In this document: one piece after another, positions 9,204 through 16,717 of the stretch | Position numbering within the stretch: position 1 is the first letter of the stretch | How the letters are laid out: every line of letters begins with the position of its first letter | Source: Flavobacterium silvaticum | Lineage (GTDB): Bacteria > Bacteroidota > Bacteroidia > Flavobacteriales > Flavobacteriaceae | Length of the DNA: 64,000 nucleotides | NCBI RefSeq assembly: GCF_012911565.1 | Contig: NZ_JAAMPU010000108.1 | Span: 1-64,000 of the forward strand | Reading direction: 5' to 3' | The notes under the pieces: generated by a model | Database searches by the model: none | Told to the model about the DNA's origin: nothing | Seen by the model: only the letters and a program-made list of their open reading frames with translations | Program-made: the position numbers and the translations under genes

Positions 9204-9464
9204 TCTTGGATAAAGTCGACATTTTATGTCATCTTTACCATTTGTTTTTTCATCCCTTAGCTTTAGACAGTTAACGTAAATTGGGGTTCATTTATACAGA
9301 TTTTGTTAGTACTATTCATTTATTTTATGGATAGCGGCTATTGTGTCATTCTAAACATTTCTGCCTTAGTTAAGATGTTTAACAATGGCTGATACTGATT
9401 AAATTTTAACTTTTGCGGTAGATTTTATGTAACAAGGGTATTTTGCAGATTGTTACATTGGCTC

Positions 9465-9505
9465 CGGGGAGGGGCCATTGGTGTTCCCTAATGAATTCCG
9501 AAATA
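9465..9505. repeat. Dispersed intergenic repeat, copy 1
   Basis: The core GGGGCCATTGGTG with flanking GGGA...TCCCTA and the following GAATTC...CCGAAATA is closely matched at 25137-25178. In both copies a stretch related to TTTTTTCTGTAT lies close by, but here it is in the direct orientation and the large hairpin of copy 2 is not formed. Confidence 0.55.
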
Positions 9506-9530
9506 AGTCAAGTACATTTTTTCTGTATCA

Positions 9531-9570
9531 TTTAGCTTCGCTCAGTTCGGCTAAAGCCTCGGGTGTTAAA
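9531..9570 (+). repeat. CAGTTCGGC / CCTCGGGT-type intergenic repeat
   Basis: Contains CGCTCAGTTCGGC followed by CCTCGGGTGTTAA. Related copies lie at 9671-9709, 10504-10538 (inverted, inside the palindromic element), 32501-32540 and 41121-41155, always between genes and usually next to heptamer arrays. Confidence 0.5.
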
Positions 9571-9670
9571 TTATATAACCCTCAATCATACCGACTAAAT
9601 CCAAATCTCATTTACCAAATGCAAACTTTTTTGTTCCCGTTGGATTATCATTGTCCATTTATTACGTCCT

Positions 9671-9709
9671 GCTCCGTAAAGTTCGGCTGCATCCCGGATG
9701 CCGATTAAC
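9671..9709 (+). repeat. Degenerate CAGTTCGGC-type intergenic repeat
   Basis: GCTCCGTAAAGTTCGGCTGC followed by ATCCCGGATGCCGATTAAC is a diverged relative of the copy at 9531-9570. Confidence 0.35.
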
Positions 9710-9845
9710 CATTGTCAATTGTTATTTATCCCAATATTACACTTCCCTCCACTTTAAGTATCCAATAAAAATCAAACTGATTTAACCAGCTGCAACAACT
9801 TCCTTTCCCTTAGTCATAGTTCCTTGTCCATTGTTAATTATTAAT

Positions 9846-9853
9846 TATCTTTG
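9846..9853 (+). promoter_or_regulatory. -7 box of the fur-like gene
   Basis: TATCTTTG is a perfect TAnnTTTG match only 5 bp before the ATG at 9859. The transcript is therefore predicted to be leaderless or nearly so. The box is fused to the end of a heptamer run (9831-9847). Confidence 0.65.
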
Positions 9854-9858
9854 CCTCT

Positions 9859-10323
9859 ATGACACTCATCTCCACCGATAACACCAAAAATCAAGAGATC
9901 GTCAAGAACGTTTTCACAATGTATCTTGAGAACAAAGGCCACCGCAAAACGCCGGAACGCTACGCCATTTTACAGGAAATCTACGATAGCGAAGATCATT
10001 TCGATATAGAAAACCTCTACATCAAGATGAAAAACAAGAACTATCGGGTAAGCCGGGCCACGCTATACAATACTATCGAATTACTTCTCGATTGCGGATT
10101 GGTGCGCAAACACCAGTTCGGGCAGAACCAGGCGCACTACGAAAAGTCTTATTTCGACAAACAGCACGATCATATCATCATGACTGATACGGGCGAAGTA
10201 ATCGAGTTCTGCGACCCGCGCATCCAGACCATCAAAAAGACCATTGAGGAGATTTTTGATATCGAAATCCATAATCATTCGCTGTATTTGTACGGGAATA
10301 AGAAAAAAGAGGTTAACGGATAA
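9859..10323 (+). CDS. Fur-family transcriptional regulator
   Basis: This 154-residue protein has the Fur winged-helix domain (about residues 20-90; [12 protein letters not shown], then [15 protein letters not shown]) and the dimerisation/metal-binding region with the HDH motif ([20 protein letters not shown]). The position of the first CxxC zinc knuckle of classical Fur is replaced by TDTG, and no second CxxC is present, so the structural zinc site is absent. The family senses iron, zinc, manganese or peroxide; which applies here cannot be read from the sequence. The stop codon lies inside a heptamer array (10312-10356), so the last residues, VNG, are encoded by repeat units. Confidence 0.9.
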   Translation: MTLISTDNTKNQEIVKNVFTMYLENKGHRKTPERYAILQEIYDSEDHFDIENLYIKMKNKNYRVSRATLYNTIELLLDCGLVRKHQFGQNQAHYEKSYFDKQHDHIIMTDTGEVIEFCDPRIQTIKKTIEEIFDIEIHNHSLYLYGNKKKEVNG

Positions 10324-10356
10324 CAGTTAACGGTTAACGGTTAACAGTTAACGGTT
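10312..10356 (+). repeat. Heptanucleotide array overlapping the fur-like stop codon
   Basis: Six units of seven bases (GTTAACG, GATAACA, GTTAACG, GTTAACG, GTTAACA, GTTAACG) run through the stop codon at 10321-10323. The first 26 bp (10311-10336) are an exact inverted copy of 10646-10671. Confidence 0.85.
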
Positions 10357-10482
10357 GTCGCTATGATAATTAAGTTTTGGGCGTTACGAAGGCCAGGGCT
10401 GTCGGCACTCGCTTTTTCACCTCGTTTCTCACTGAAAAGAGCTCAGACAACTGCCATCCATAACGCGGCCCGTTTCCGTAAT

Positions 10483-10579
10483 TGTCATTTCGACGTCAGG
10501 AGACCCGAGGCGAGTGGCCGAACTGAGCGGAGCTAAATCTATCTTTACTATTGAGATTTCTCCTGACGTCGAAATGACA
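10483..10579. repeat. 97-bp palindromic intergenic element with perfect 21-bp arms
   Basis: Bases 10483-10503 (beginning TGTCATTTCGACG) are the exact reverse complement of 10559-10579. The 55-bp centre carries an inverted CAGTTCGGC/CCTCGGGT-type repeat. From memory, similar TGTCATTTCGAC...-ended palindromes are common between genes in Flavobacterium; no transposase is present here. It would form a strong cruciform or RNA hairpin. Confidence 0.75.
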
Positions 10580-10645
10580 GTTTTCATTTGCCCAATCCCA
10601 ATCAAATTCCGACATTTGCCGCTTTGTTTATTAAGCACAGTAATG

Positions 10646-10678
10646 TAACCGTTAACTGTTATCCGTTAACCGTTAACC
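10646..10678 (-). repeat. Heptanucleotide array upstream of purA (inverted)
   Basis: Read on the minus strand this is again GTTAACG/GATAACA-type units. It is the exact 26-bp inverted partner of 10311-10336 and ends 13 bp before the purA ATG, so it may influence purA expression. Confidence 0.8.
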
Positions 10679-10691
10679 TATAACAACCAAC

Positions 10692-11963
10692 ATGACCGCA
10701 GACTTACTACTCGGCCTCCAGTGGGGCGACGAAGGAAAAGGAAAAATCGTAGACGTACTTACCTCTAAATACGACATCATCGCACGCTTCCAGGGCGGCC
10801 CGAATGCAGGACACACACTTGAATTCGATGGGATCAAACACGTTTTAAGAACTATTCCTTCGGGGATTTTCCATAAGAATTCAATCAATCTTATAGGAAA
10901 CGGAGTGGTAATGGATCCTGTGGTTTTCCAGAAAGAAATCGAAGGCCTGGCCAAGTTCAACATCGATTTCAAGAACCGCCTGCTTATTTCAAGAAAGGCG
11001 CATTTGATCTTACCTACACACCGTTTGCTCGATGCGGCATCTGAAACGGCGAAAGGAAAAGCCAAGATTGGCTCCACGTTAAAAGGAATCGGGCCGACCT
11101 ATATGGACAAAACCGGTCGTAACGGACTTCGCGTCGGGGACATCGAGCTTGAGGATTTCAAGGAGCGTTACCGCCATCTGGCAGACAAACACGAAGCCAT
11201 GATCGAATTCTACGGGGTCGCCATGGAATACAACCTTGAAGAACTCGAAAAGGAATTCTTTGAAGCGGTTGAAGACCTCAGGAAATTGCAGTTCATTGAT
11301 TCGGAAGAATATCTGTACCAGGCACAAAAAGCAGGAAAGTCAATACTTTGCGAAGGTGCACAGGGTTCGTTGCTCGATGTGGATTTCGGGACGTATCCGT
11401 TCGTGACGTCATCGAATACTACTGCTGCCGGAGCTTGTACAGGTCTTGGCATCGCACCAAACAAAATCAAGGAAGTCTTCGGGATTTTCAAAGCTTACAC
11501 CACACGCGTCGGAAGCGGCCCGTTCCCTACGGAATTGTTCGATGAAGACGGAGCTACTATGGCCCGCGTAGGAAACGAATTCGGGTCTGTTACAGGAAGA
11601 CAGAGACGTTGCGGATGGCTTGACCTTGTCGCCCTTAAATATGCAATCCGCGTGAATGGTGTAACCCAACTAATGATGATGAAAGGCGATGTATTGTCTG
11701 GATTCGAGACATTGAAAGTCGCGACTTCATATACCTACAAAGGACAACCAATAGATCATTTGCCCTACAACATAGAAGAAGAAAACGTACAGCCCGTCTA
11801 CACCGAACTGAAAGGCTGGCAGGCCGATTTGACTGGAATGACCACATACGACGAACTTCCGTCTGAGTTGAAAACTTACATCGAGTTCATCGAAAAAGAA
11901 GTCGAAGTGCCTATCAAGGTCATATCGGTAGGACCGGACAGGAAACAGACGATATTGAAATAA
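10692..11963 (+). CDS. purA: Adenylosuccinate synthetase
   Basis: PurA couples GTP hydrolysis to the joining of IMP and aspartate, the first committed step of AMP synthesis in the cytoplasm. The 423-residue protein has the family's usual length. It shows the N-terminal GTP loop and catalytic Asp13 (QWGDEGKGK), the FQGGPNAGHT motif, the IMP-site segment GSTLKGIGPTY, the TTAAGACTG region, the GRQRRCGW arginine loop and a C-terminal SVGPDRKQTI. A clear terminator follows directly. Pairing with an upstream fur-like gene is common in flavobacteria. Confidence 0.98.
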   Translation: MTADLLLGLQWGDEGKGKIVDVLTSKYDIIARFQGGPNAGHTLEFDGIKHVLRTIPSGIFHKNSINLIGNGVVMDPVVFQKEIEGLAKFNIDFKNRLLISRKAHLILPTHRLLDAASETAKGKAKIGSTLKGIGPTYMDKTGRNGLRVGDIELEDFKERYRHLADKHEAMIEFYGVAMEYNLEELEKEFFEAVEDLRKLQFIDSEEYLYQAQKAGKSILCEGAQGSLLDVDFGTYPFVTSSNTTAAGACTGLGIAPNKIKEVFGIFKAYTTRVGSGPFPTELFDEDGATMARVGNEFGSVTGRQRRCGWLDLVALKYAIRVNGVTQLMMMKGDVLSGFETLKVATSYTYKGQPIDHLPYNIEEENVQPVYTELKGWQADLTGMTTYDELPSELKTYIEFIEKEVEVPIKVISVGPDRKQTILK

Positions 11964-11965
11964 TG

Positions 11966-11990
11966 AAAGCTCCTTCGGGGGCTTTTTTTT
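11966..11990 (+). terminator. Rho-independent terminator of purA
   Basis: AAAGCTCC (11966-11973), TTCG loop and GGGGCTTT (11978-11985), followed by a run of T. It starts 3 bp after the purA stop codon. Confidence 0.9.
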
Positions 11991-12025
11991 GTGGCGTTCC
12001 ATTCGATTTGTAGTAACTTGTCTGC

Positions 12026-12601
12026 ATGGAATCGCTGTTTATCAAACACCTGACCTCTTATGAAAATCTTTCCGCCGAAGAAATCAGGCAGGTTCTCTCT
12101 TTTGTAAACATCACATCGCTCCAGAAAAACCAGGTCTTATTGCGTGAAGGCGATGTATGCCAATGGGTATCATTCGTGGAATCAGGCCTGTTCATGTATT
12201 ACAAGCTTGGTGAATCAGGGGACGAAATCAGCTGTGACTTTGCCATGGAAAATGATTGGGTTTCCCAATACCAGAGTTTCATCACCCAACAACCTTCACC
12301 TATTGGCATCAGGGCGCTTGAAGATTCCATCGTCTACCAGATATCTGCAAAAGCCCTGCAATCCTTATATGCGGAACTTCCTGTATTTGAACGCATCTCC
12401 CGGCAAATCGTCGAAAAGTTCTTTATGATGAACCTGATGCGTATCGACAGCTTCCAAAACCTCAAAGCCGACGAACGGTATAAGCGTTTGCTCCAAAGCC
12501 ACCCCATACTCGTACAGCGTGTTCCCCAATATTACATCGCCGGTTTCCTGGGCATCGCACCTCAGTCGCTGAGCCGCATCCGGAAAAACATAAAACCATA
12601 G
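12026..12601 (+). CDS. Crp/Fnr-family transcriptional regulator
   Basis: This 191-residue protein has an N-terminal cyclic-nucleotide-binding-like beta-roll (about residues 15-130, with VLLREGDVCQWVSFVESGLF) and a C-terminal helix-turn-helix (about 150-190; QYYIAGFLGIAPQSLSRIRKNI). The Fnr-type cysteine ligands of an Fe-S cluster are absent. Small members of this group in flavobacteria are often placed next to an oxidoreductase or other gene that they control. Here the next genes are an outer-membrane-like protein and an FAD monooxygenase on the same strand. The ligand is unknown. A weak -7-like TAACTTGT (12014-12021) ends 4 bp before the ATG. Confidence 0.88.
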   Translation: MESLFIKHLTSYENLSAEEIRQVLSFVNITSLQKNQVLLREGDVCQWVSFVESGLFMYYKLGESGDEISCDFAMENDWVSQYQSFITQQPSPIGIRALEDSIVYQISAKALQSLYAELPVFERISRQIVEKFFMMNLMRIDSFQNLKADERYKRLLQSHPILVQRVPQYYIAGFLGIAPQSLSRIRKNIKP

Positions 12602-12644
12602 CATTAGTTAACAAATGTGAATGAACTGACAGTGGGCGCCCATT

Positions 12645-12652
12645 TAATTTTG
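12645..12652 (+). promoter_or_regulatory. -7 box upstream of the outer-membrane-like gene
   Basis: TAATTTTG fits TAnnTTTG exactly and lies 27 bp before the ATG at 12680. Its position downstream of the other in-frame starts supports the shorter gene model. Confidence 0.55.
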
Positions 12653-12679
12653 CGGCGTAAATCAGTAACATTCAAAACG

Positions 12680-13330
12680 ATGTCAAAATTATTTTTCACT
12701 TTATGTCTTTATTTGTCTTCTGTTTATGTGGCAAAGGCACAACAACCGGACACCCTGTCTGCGTCCCAAAATCGATTCAGTATTCTCTTTGGGCTCAACC
12801 AGCCTATTGTGCTGCGGGGCTTTAATTTCGAAGTCAATTATTCCACAAACAAATGGATTTTTGATTATTCACATGGGATCGGGCTTCATGTAGACGGGAA
12901 TACGCTTGGTGATTCCTATGAAAAGCAGCAACTCGATTTCCGGATTTCACATTCGGCGGGTTTTGGGATCGGGTATCGGCTGACCGAATCATTCAATATC
13001 CGGTTCGAACCTAAAGTCCACTTTTACGAAACCTATTATACAGGCGATGCACAGAAAAGCCCGAACAGCCTTGCAGATTTTACCACCTACACGTTAGGGA
13101 TCGGCGCGTATTACAACTGGCTTCCGTTTGAAAACCGCGAAAATTGGCTCAAAGGCATAACCGTTGTCCCGAGTGTTCGCTATTGGCAAAAAATAGACAG
13201 CACGCTTCCAAACAATGAATTCAGTTATTTCAATACCCGGACGAATGCGACCGAACGATTCAAGGCACCCAATATAGGGATTGCAAATTCACCTGTCGTC
13301 TTAAATATCAGTGTCGGTTATTCCTTTTGA
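12680..13330 (+). CDS. Predicted outer-membrane beta-barrel protein, function unknown
   Basis: The frame is open from 12617, but the ATG at 12680 is preferred because it begins a signal peptide (MSKLFFTLCLYLSSVYVAKAQ) and lies after a -7 box at 12645. The mature part (about 195 residues) is rich in alternating aromatic strands such as NFEVNYSTNKWIFDYSHG, FGIGYRLTESFNIRFEPK and the C-terminal VVLNISVGYSF. This is the pattern of a small barrel ending in an aromatic residue. I do not recognise a named family. Confidence 0.7.
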   Translation: MSKLFFTLCLYLSSVYVAKAQQPDTLSASQNRFSILFGLNQPIVLRGFNFEVNYSTNKWIFDYSHGIGLHVDGNTLGDSYEKQQLDFRISHSAGFGIGYRLTESFNIRFEPKVHFYETYYTGDAQKSPNSLADFTTYTLGIGAYYNWLPFENRENWLKGITVVPSVRYWQKIDSTLPNNEFSYFNTRTNATERFKAPNIGIANSPVVLNISVGYSF

Positions 13331-13340
13331 TAAAACAACT

Positions 13341-13348
13341 TATCTTTA
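13341..13348 (+). promoter_or_regulatory. -7-like box upstream of the FAD monooxygenase gene
   Basis: TATCTTTA differs from TAnnTTTG at the last base and ends 7 bp before the ATG at 13356. Confidence 0.4.
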
Positions 13349-13355
13349 ATTCACC

Positions 13356-14876
13356 ATGGAACCTATAAAAACATCTGTAATCATTATCGGGGCCGGCCCG
13401 ACAGGCTTGATGCTTGCGGCCCAACTGCAACGATACGGCATCGACTTTATGCTGCTCGACAGAAATCCGGGAACATCGCCGCTTTCAAAAGCCATGATTG
13501 TGCATGCGCGTTCACTTGAAATACTCGATCAAATGGAGCTGGCCCAAAAAGCGATACAATTGGGTCGGCCCGCACATCATATCACCATGCTTGCACGGGG
13601 AAAAGCACGGGGAAGCATAGACCTTGAAGGTTCTGGGAACGGACTGAGCAAATTTCCGTTTGCACTTATTCTCGAACAAAGCAAGACCGAGAATCTGCTG
13701 GCAGATCACATCCGTCAAAAAGGAGCCGTAATCCATTGGTCTTCGGAAGTGCTTGGATTTGAGGACACCGGAAATGGAGTCTCATTATCTTATAAAGATG
13801 CTTCAGGCGTGGAGCATTTGATTACCGCCGATTATCTTGTGGGTTGTGACGGTGCTTCGAGTTTCGTGCGTCATCAGCTTGGATTATCGTTTTCCGGCGA
13901 CACGCAGGAACGTATGTTTTATGTAGCCGATGTGAAGCTGAAGAGTGAAATCACCGGTTCTAAAGATGCCTATTTCGCCATGATAAAAAGAGGTTTCGTG
14001 TTGTTTTTCCCGATGGCCGAAACCGACAGGTACCGCGTAATAGGTTCCGTTCCCGATGAAATCGCTTCAAAGGAAAAGTTGTCTTTTACCGATATCAAGA
14101 ATGTAATCACACAACAGCTTGGCGTTCCGGCATCGTTCCCGGAAGAATATTGGTTTTCGACTTATAAAGTGCATTCGCGTATGGCAGGACAATTCCGAAA
14201 AGGCCGTTGTTTTATTGCCGGAGATGCAGCCCATATTCATACACCAGCGGGCGGACAGGGCATGAATACCGGTCTGCAGGACGCGTACAACCTGGCGTGG
14301 AAACTGGCTTTCGCGGTAACCGAAAAAGCGACAGATTCACTATTGGATACATATGATTCGGAGCGTACCGAAAATGCAAAGCACCTGCTCAAAACAACCG
14401 ACAGGATGTTCGATCTTTTAGCCGGAACCGGTGCGTTGAGTAATTTTTTGAGATTATATATGCTTCCGTTCTTCATCGGACAGATTTCGAAGATAAAATC
14501 GATCATGCGGTTTTTCTTCAAGACGGTTTCACAAATCGGAATCAAATATCCGGAAAGTCCGCTGACCCTAAAAAGCAGTGTTGGAAAAATCGAGGCCGGC
14601 GATCGTTTCCCCTATTTTCCGACAGATAAAAAACTGGATGATTTCCTCAAAAAGCCCGGATATAAACTGTTTTGGTTCGGCGCTGAAAACAATCAGGCTT
14701 TTGCCGATTTAAAATACCGATATGCCGATATTGAACCTATGGAAATCAATGCTATTCCGGAAGTTTTCAATTCACAATCGGATTTCTTTGTGGTCGTCAG
14801 GCCCGATAACTATATTGCCTACATTGGAGTGGAAGGCCAAAAAGCAGCCCAAGCTTTATCAATGAAACCCGCCTAA
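13356..14876 (+). CDS. FAD-dependent aromatic-type monooxygenase (PheA/TfdB class)
   Basis: This 506-residue flavoprotein shows the N-terminal dinucleotide-binding motif (IIGAGPTGLMLAAQL), the mid-sequence DG motif (YLVGCDGASSFVRHQLG) and the second FAD motif (FIAGDAAHIHTPAGGQGMNTGLQDAYNLAWKLA). These mark group A flavin hydroxylases that insert one oxygen atom into an organic substrate using NAD(P)H. A thioredoxin-like C-terminal tail (about 420-506), as in phenol hydroxylases, appears present. The substrate cannot be inferred. It lies 25 bp after the barrel gene and just ahead of nhaA. Confidence 0.88.
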   Translation: MEPIKTSVIIIGAGPTGLMLAAQLQRYGIDFMLLDRNPGTSPLSKAMIVHARSLEILDQMELAQKAIQLGRPAHHITMLARGKARGSIDLEGSGNGLSKFPFALILEQSKTENLLADHIRQKGAVIHWSSEVLGFEDTGNGVSLSYKDASGVEHLITADYLVGCDGASSFVRHQLGLSFSGDTQERMFYVADVKLKSEITGSKDAYFAMIKRGFVLFFPMAETDRYRVIGSVPDEIASKEKLSFTDIKNVITQQLGVPASFPEEYWFSTYKVHSRMAGQFRKGRCFIAGDAAHIHTPAGGQGMNTGLQDAYNLAWKLAFAVTEKATDSLLDTYDSERTENAKHLLKTTDRMFDLLAGTGALSNFLRLYMLPFFIGQISKIKSIMRFFFKTVSQIGIKYPESPLTLKSSVGKIEAGDRFPYFPTDKKLDDFLKKPGYKLFWFGAENNQAFADLKYRYADIEPMEINAIPEVFNSQSDFFVVVRPDNYIAYIGVEGQKAAQALSMKPA

Positions 14877-14881
14877 AGCTG

Positions 14882-14889
14882 TATCTTGC
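14882..14889 (+). promoter_or_regulatory. -7-like box of nhaA
   Basis: TATCTTGC ends 5 bp before the ATG at 14895 and overlaps the alternative TTG start at 14886, favouring the ATG. Confidence 0.35.
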
Positions 14890-14894
14890 GGGTC

Positions 14895-16058
14895 ATGCGT
14901 ATCACCAAAATCTTCCATACCTTTTTTGAATCAGAACGGTCAGGCGGTATCGTTTTATTAGGTGCTACCATTTTTTCGCTGCTTATAGCCAACAGTTTTT
15001 TCAATGAGATGTATTCGGCTTTCTGGGCAACCGAGATAGGCGGAGAATCTATACTCAGCTGGGTAAACGATGCACTTATGGCCATCTTTTTCCTGCTTAT
15101 CGGCCTTGAACTTGAACGGGAAATCTACATTGGTGAATTATCAGACATCAAAAAAGCGGCAATGCCCATTATTGGTGCTATTGGGGGAATGATCGTACCG
15201 GCAGTGATTTATTTTTCAGTCAATGCCGGATTACCTTCGGCACACGGTTGGGGAATTCCAATGGCTACCGATATCGCTTTTGCGGTTGGCATATTGTCGA
15301 TGCTGGGAAACCGCGTACCGACTTCATTGAAGGTTTTCCTCACCGCGCTTGCCGTTATCGACGATTTGGGCGCCATACTGGTAATAGCAGCTTTTTACAC
15401 CGAAAAGATTTCATGGATGAACCTTGGCATTTCGCTGTCCCTGTTCGCTTTTCTGTGTTTACTGAACAGATTGAAAGTCCGGAACCTGATTCCATACATC
15501 ATCGGCGGAATAGCCATGTGGTACTTTATGCATCATTCCGGAATCCACGCGACCATTACGGGTGTTTTACTGGCGTTTGCACTTCCGTTTGGGAATGGGG
15601 ATGAAAAATCGACATCTTACCTGCTGCAACAAGCGCTTCACGTACCTGTCGCTTTCTTTATACTGCCACTGTTCGCTTTGGCCAATACTGACATACAATT
15701 GGGAGAACATTGGCTGCAAGGGATTATTCATCCGGTCGGGCTTGGCATCATTGCCGGACTTGTGGTTGGAAAACCTGTCGGAATCTGGCTTTTCAGTTAC
15801 CTTTCGGCAAAAATCGGTTTTTGCAAACTTCCTTTGGGCCTCAAATGGAAACATATATTTGGGGTCGGGATGCTTGCCGGAATTGGATTTACCATGTCCA
15901 TATTCATTACACTGCTGGCATTTGATGAAGCGGAATTCATTGCATCGGCCAAAATCTGCATCCTGATTGCTTCGCTCATTTCGGGAATATTGGGCTATAT
16001 TGTGTTGGGACGGATGCTGACGAAAAACCGAAAAAAGAAAAAAACGGTTACGGCCTGA
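14895..16058 (+). CDS. nhaA: Na+/H+ antiporter NhaA
   Basis: NhaA exchanges external protons for internal sodium in the inner membrane. The 387-residue protein has the typical length and about 11-12 membrane segments. It carries hallmark motifs: FFLLIGLELEREI, the ATDIAFAVG segment, and the paired transport aspartates in AVIDDLGAI. An in-frame TTG lies 9 bp upstream (14886), but the ATG at 14895 gives the usual N-terminus. The last 11 bp overlap the 3' end of the convergent gene at 16048. Confidence 0.96.
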   Translation: MRITKIFHTFFESERSGGIVLLGATIFSLLIANSFFNEMYSAFWATEIGGESILSWVNDALMAIFFLLIGLELEREIYIGELSDIKKAAMPIIGAIGGMIVPAVIYFSVNAGLPSAHGWGIPMATDIAFAVGILSMLGNRVPTSLKVFLTALAVIDDLGAILVIAAFYTEKISWMNLGISLSLFAFLCLLNRLKVRNLIPYIIGGIAMWYFMHHSGIHATITGVLLAFALPFGNGDEKSTSYLLQQALHVPVAFFILPLFALANTDIQLGEHWLQGIIHPVGLGIIAGLVVGKPVGIWLFSYLSAKIGFCKLPLGLKWKHIFGVGMLAGIGFTMSIFITLLAFDEAEFIASAKICILIASLISGILGYIVLGRMLTKNRKKKKTVTA

Positions 16059-16716
16059 CGATTTCCCGGACAAACCAATAGCCGGCAGATAGGGCAAAGA
16101 AGAAAATACCGAGGTAAAAGATCACCTTCCCGTTTTTGCGGTCGTTTTGGGAAAAAGCAAAAACAGATTCTCCGTTGGGCAATGTCTTTTTATACGATTT
16201 CAAATGCCAGCCAATGATTATTCCGACTACACTGATCAACACGGCAAAAATATAACCGGCCACGATCCAGCCTGTCTGTCCTTTTTCCGGTGCAGCCAAT
16301 TCTTCTAAACGTTGCTCACGGATTTGGTGAAGTTCCTCTTTGGATACTTCATGTCCGCGTTCACGCAATAGTTTCTGGGCCAGCACAAAATCAAACGGAC
16401 TCCATTGGTCCTTATGGGCAAGGATGTCTTTGAGTTCGGAATCAGAGAAAGAATACAGGTAGTAATCAGGGCCTACATCATCCAAATCACCTAAAACCAG
16501 GCTTTCAATCAATCGTTCGGCTTTATTGAAATCGTCCGGATGTAATTTAAGGCTGTAGGTCGTCGTGTTATTGCCGAAAGCAAAATTCGGGTCGAATACT
16601 TTGGAATCGTCCTCAACTTCAGACGGAATGCCGTTTTGGGTAAAGAGCTGCTGTAATTCCAGAGCCTGCGCCTTATCCCGAAAACGGTCGAATGTAAGTA
16701 ATTGGATTTCGTCCAT
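16048..16716 (-). CDS. DUF2007-like membrane protein, function unknown
   Basis: The frame extends upstream to 16794, but the ATG at 16716, 1 bp after the amylase stop, gives a sensible 222-residue protein. Its N-terminus (about residues 1-75; LLTFDRFRDKAQALELQQLFTQ...GIPSEVEDD) resembles the DUF2007 putative signal-transducing domain. A charged helical middle follows, and then two C-terminal transmembrane segments (about 155-180 and 200-220). It probably shares the transcript of the amylase gene, which lies directly upstream on this strand. No function can be assigned. Confidence 0.75.
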   Translation of the reverse strand: MDEIQLLTFDRFRDKAQALELQQLFTQNGIPSEVEDDSKVFDPNFAFGNNTTTYSLKLHPDDFNKAERLIESLVLGDLDDVGPDYYLYSFSDSELKDILAHKDQWSPFDFVLAQKLLRERGHEVSKEELHQIREQRLEELAAPEKGQTGWIVAGYIFAVLISVVGIIIGWHLKSYKKTLPNGESVFAFSQNDRKNGKVIFYLGIFFFALSAGYWFVREIVRP

Positions 16717-16717
16717 A

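Larger units (their letters stand above)
9204..9858. other. 655-bp intergenic region built of dispersed repeats
   Basis: I see no convincing gene here. The region holds a core shared with 25137-25178 (at 9465-9505), two copies of a CAGTTCGGC-type repeat (9531-9570 and 9671-9709), and a short RTTAAYN heptamer run (9831-9847) that abuts the fur-like promoter. A 76-codon open frame at 9478-9708 runs through these repeats and is not credible. Confidence 0.6.
10324..10691. other. Intergenic region between the fur-like gene and purA, bounded by inverted heptamer arrays
   Basis: This 368-bp region is bracketed by heptamer arrays in opposite orientation and contains the palindromic element at 10483-10579. 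I see no gene and no clear -7 box for purA. Confidence 0.6.

Noticed and set aside
9218-9236. A terminator after the large fibre gene (GACAT/ATGTC with outer AAAG/CTTT)
   Set aside because: The stem is short and interrupted and has no T-run directly after it.
9478-9708. A 76-codon open frame in the spacer before the fur-like gene
   Set aside because: It crosses three dispersed repeats and shows no protein-like composition.
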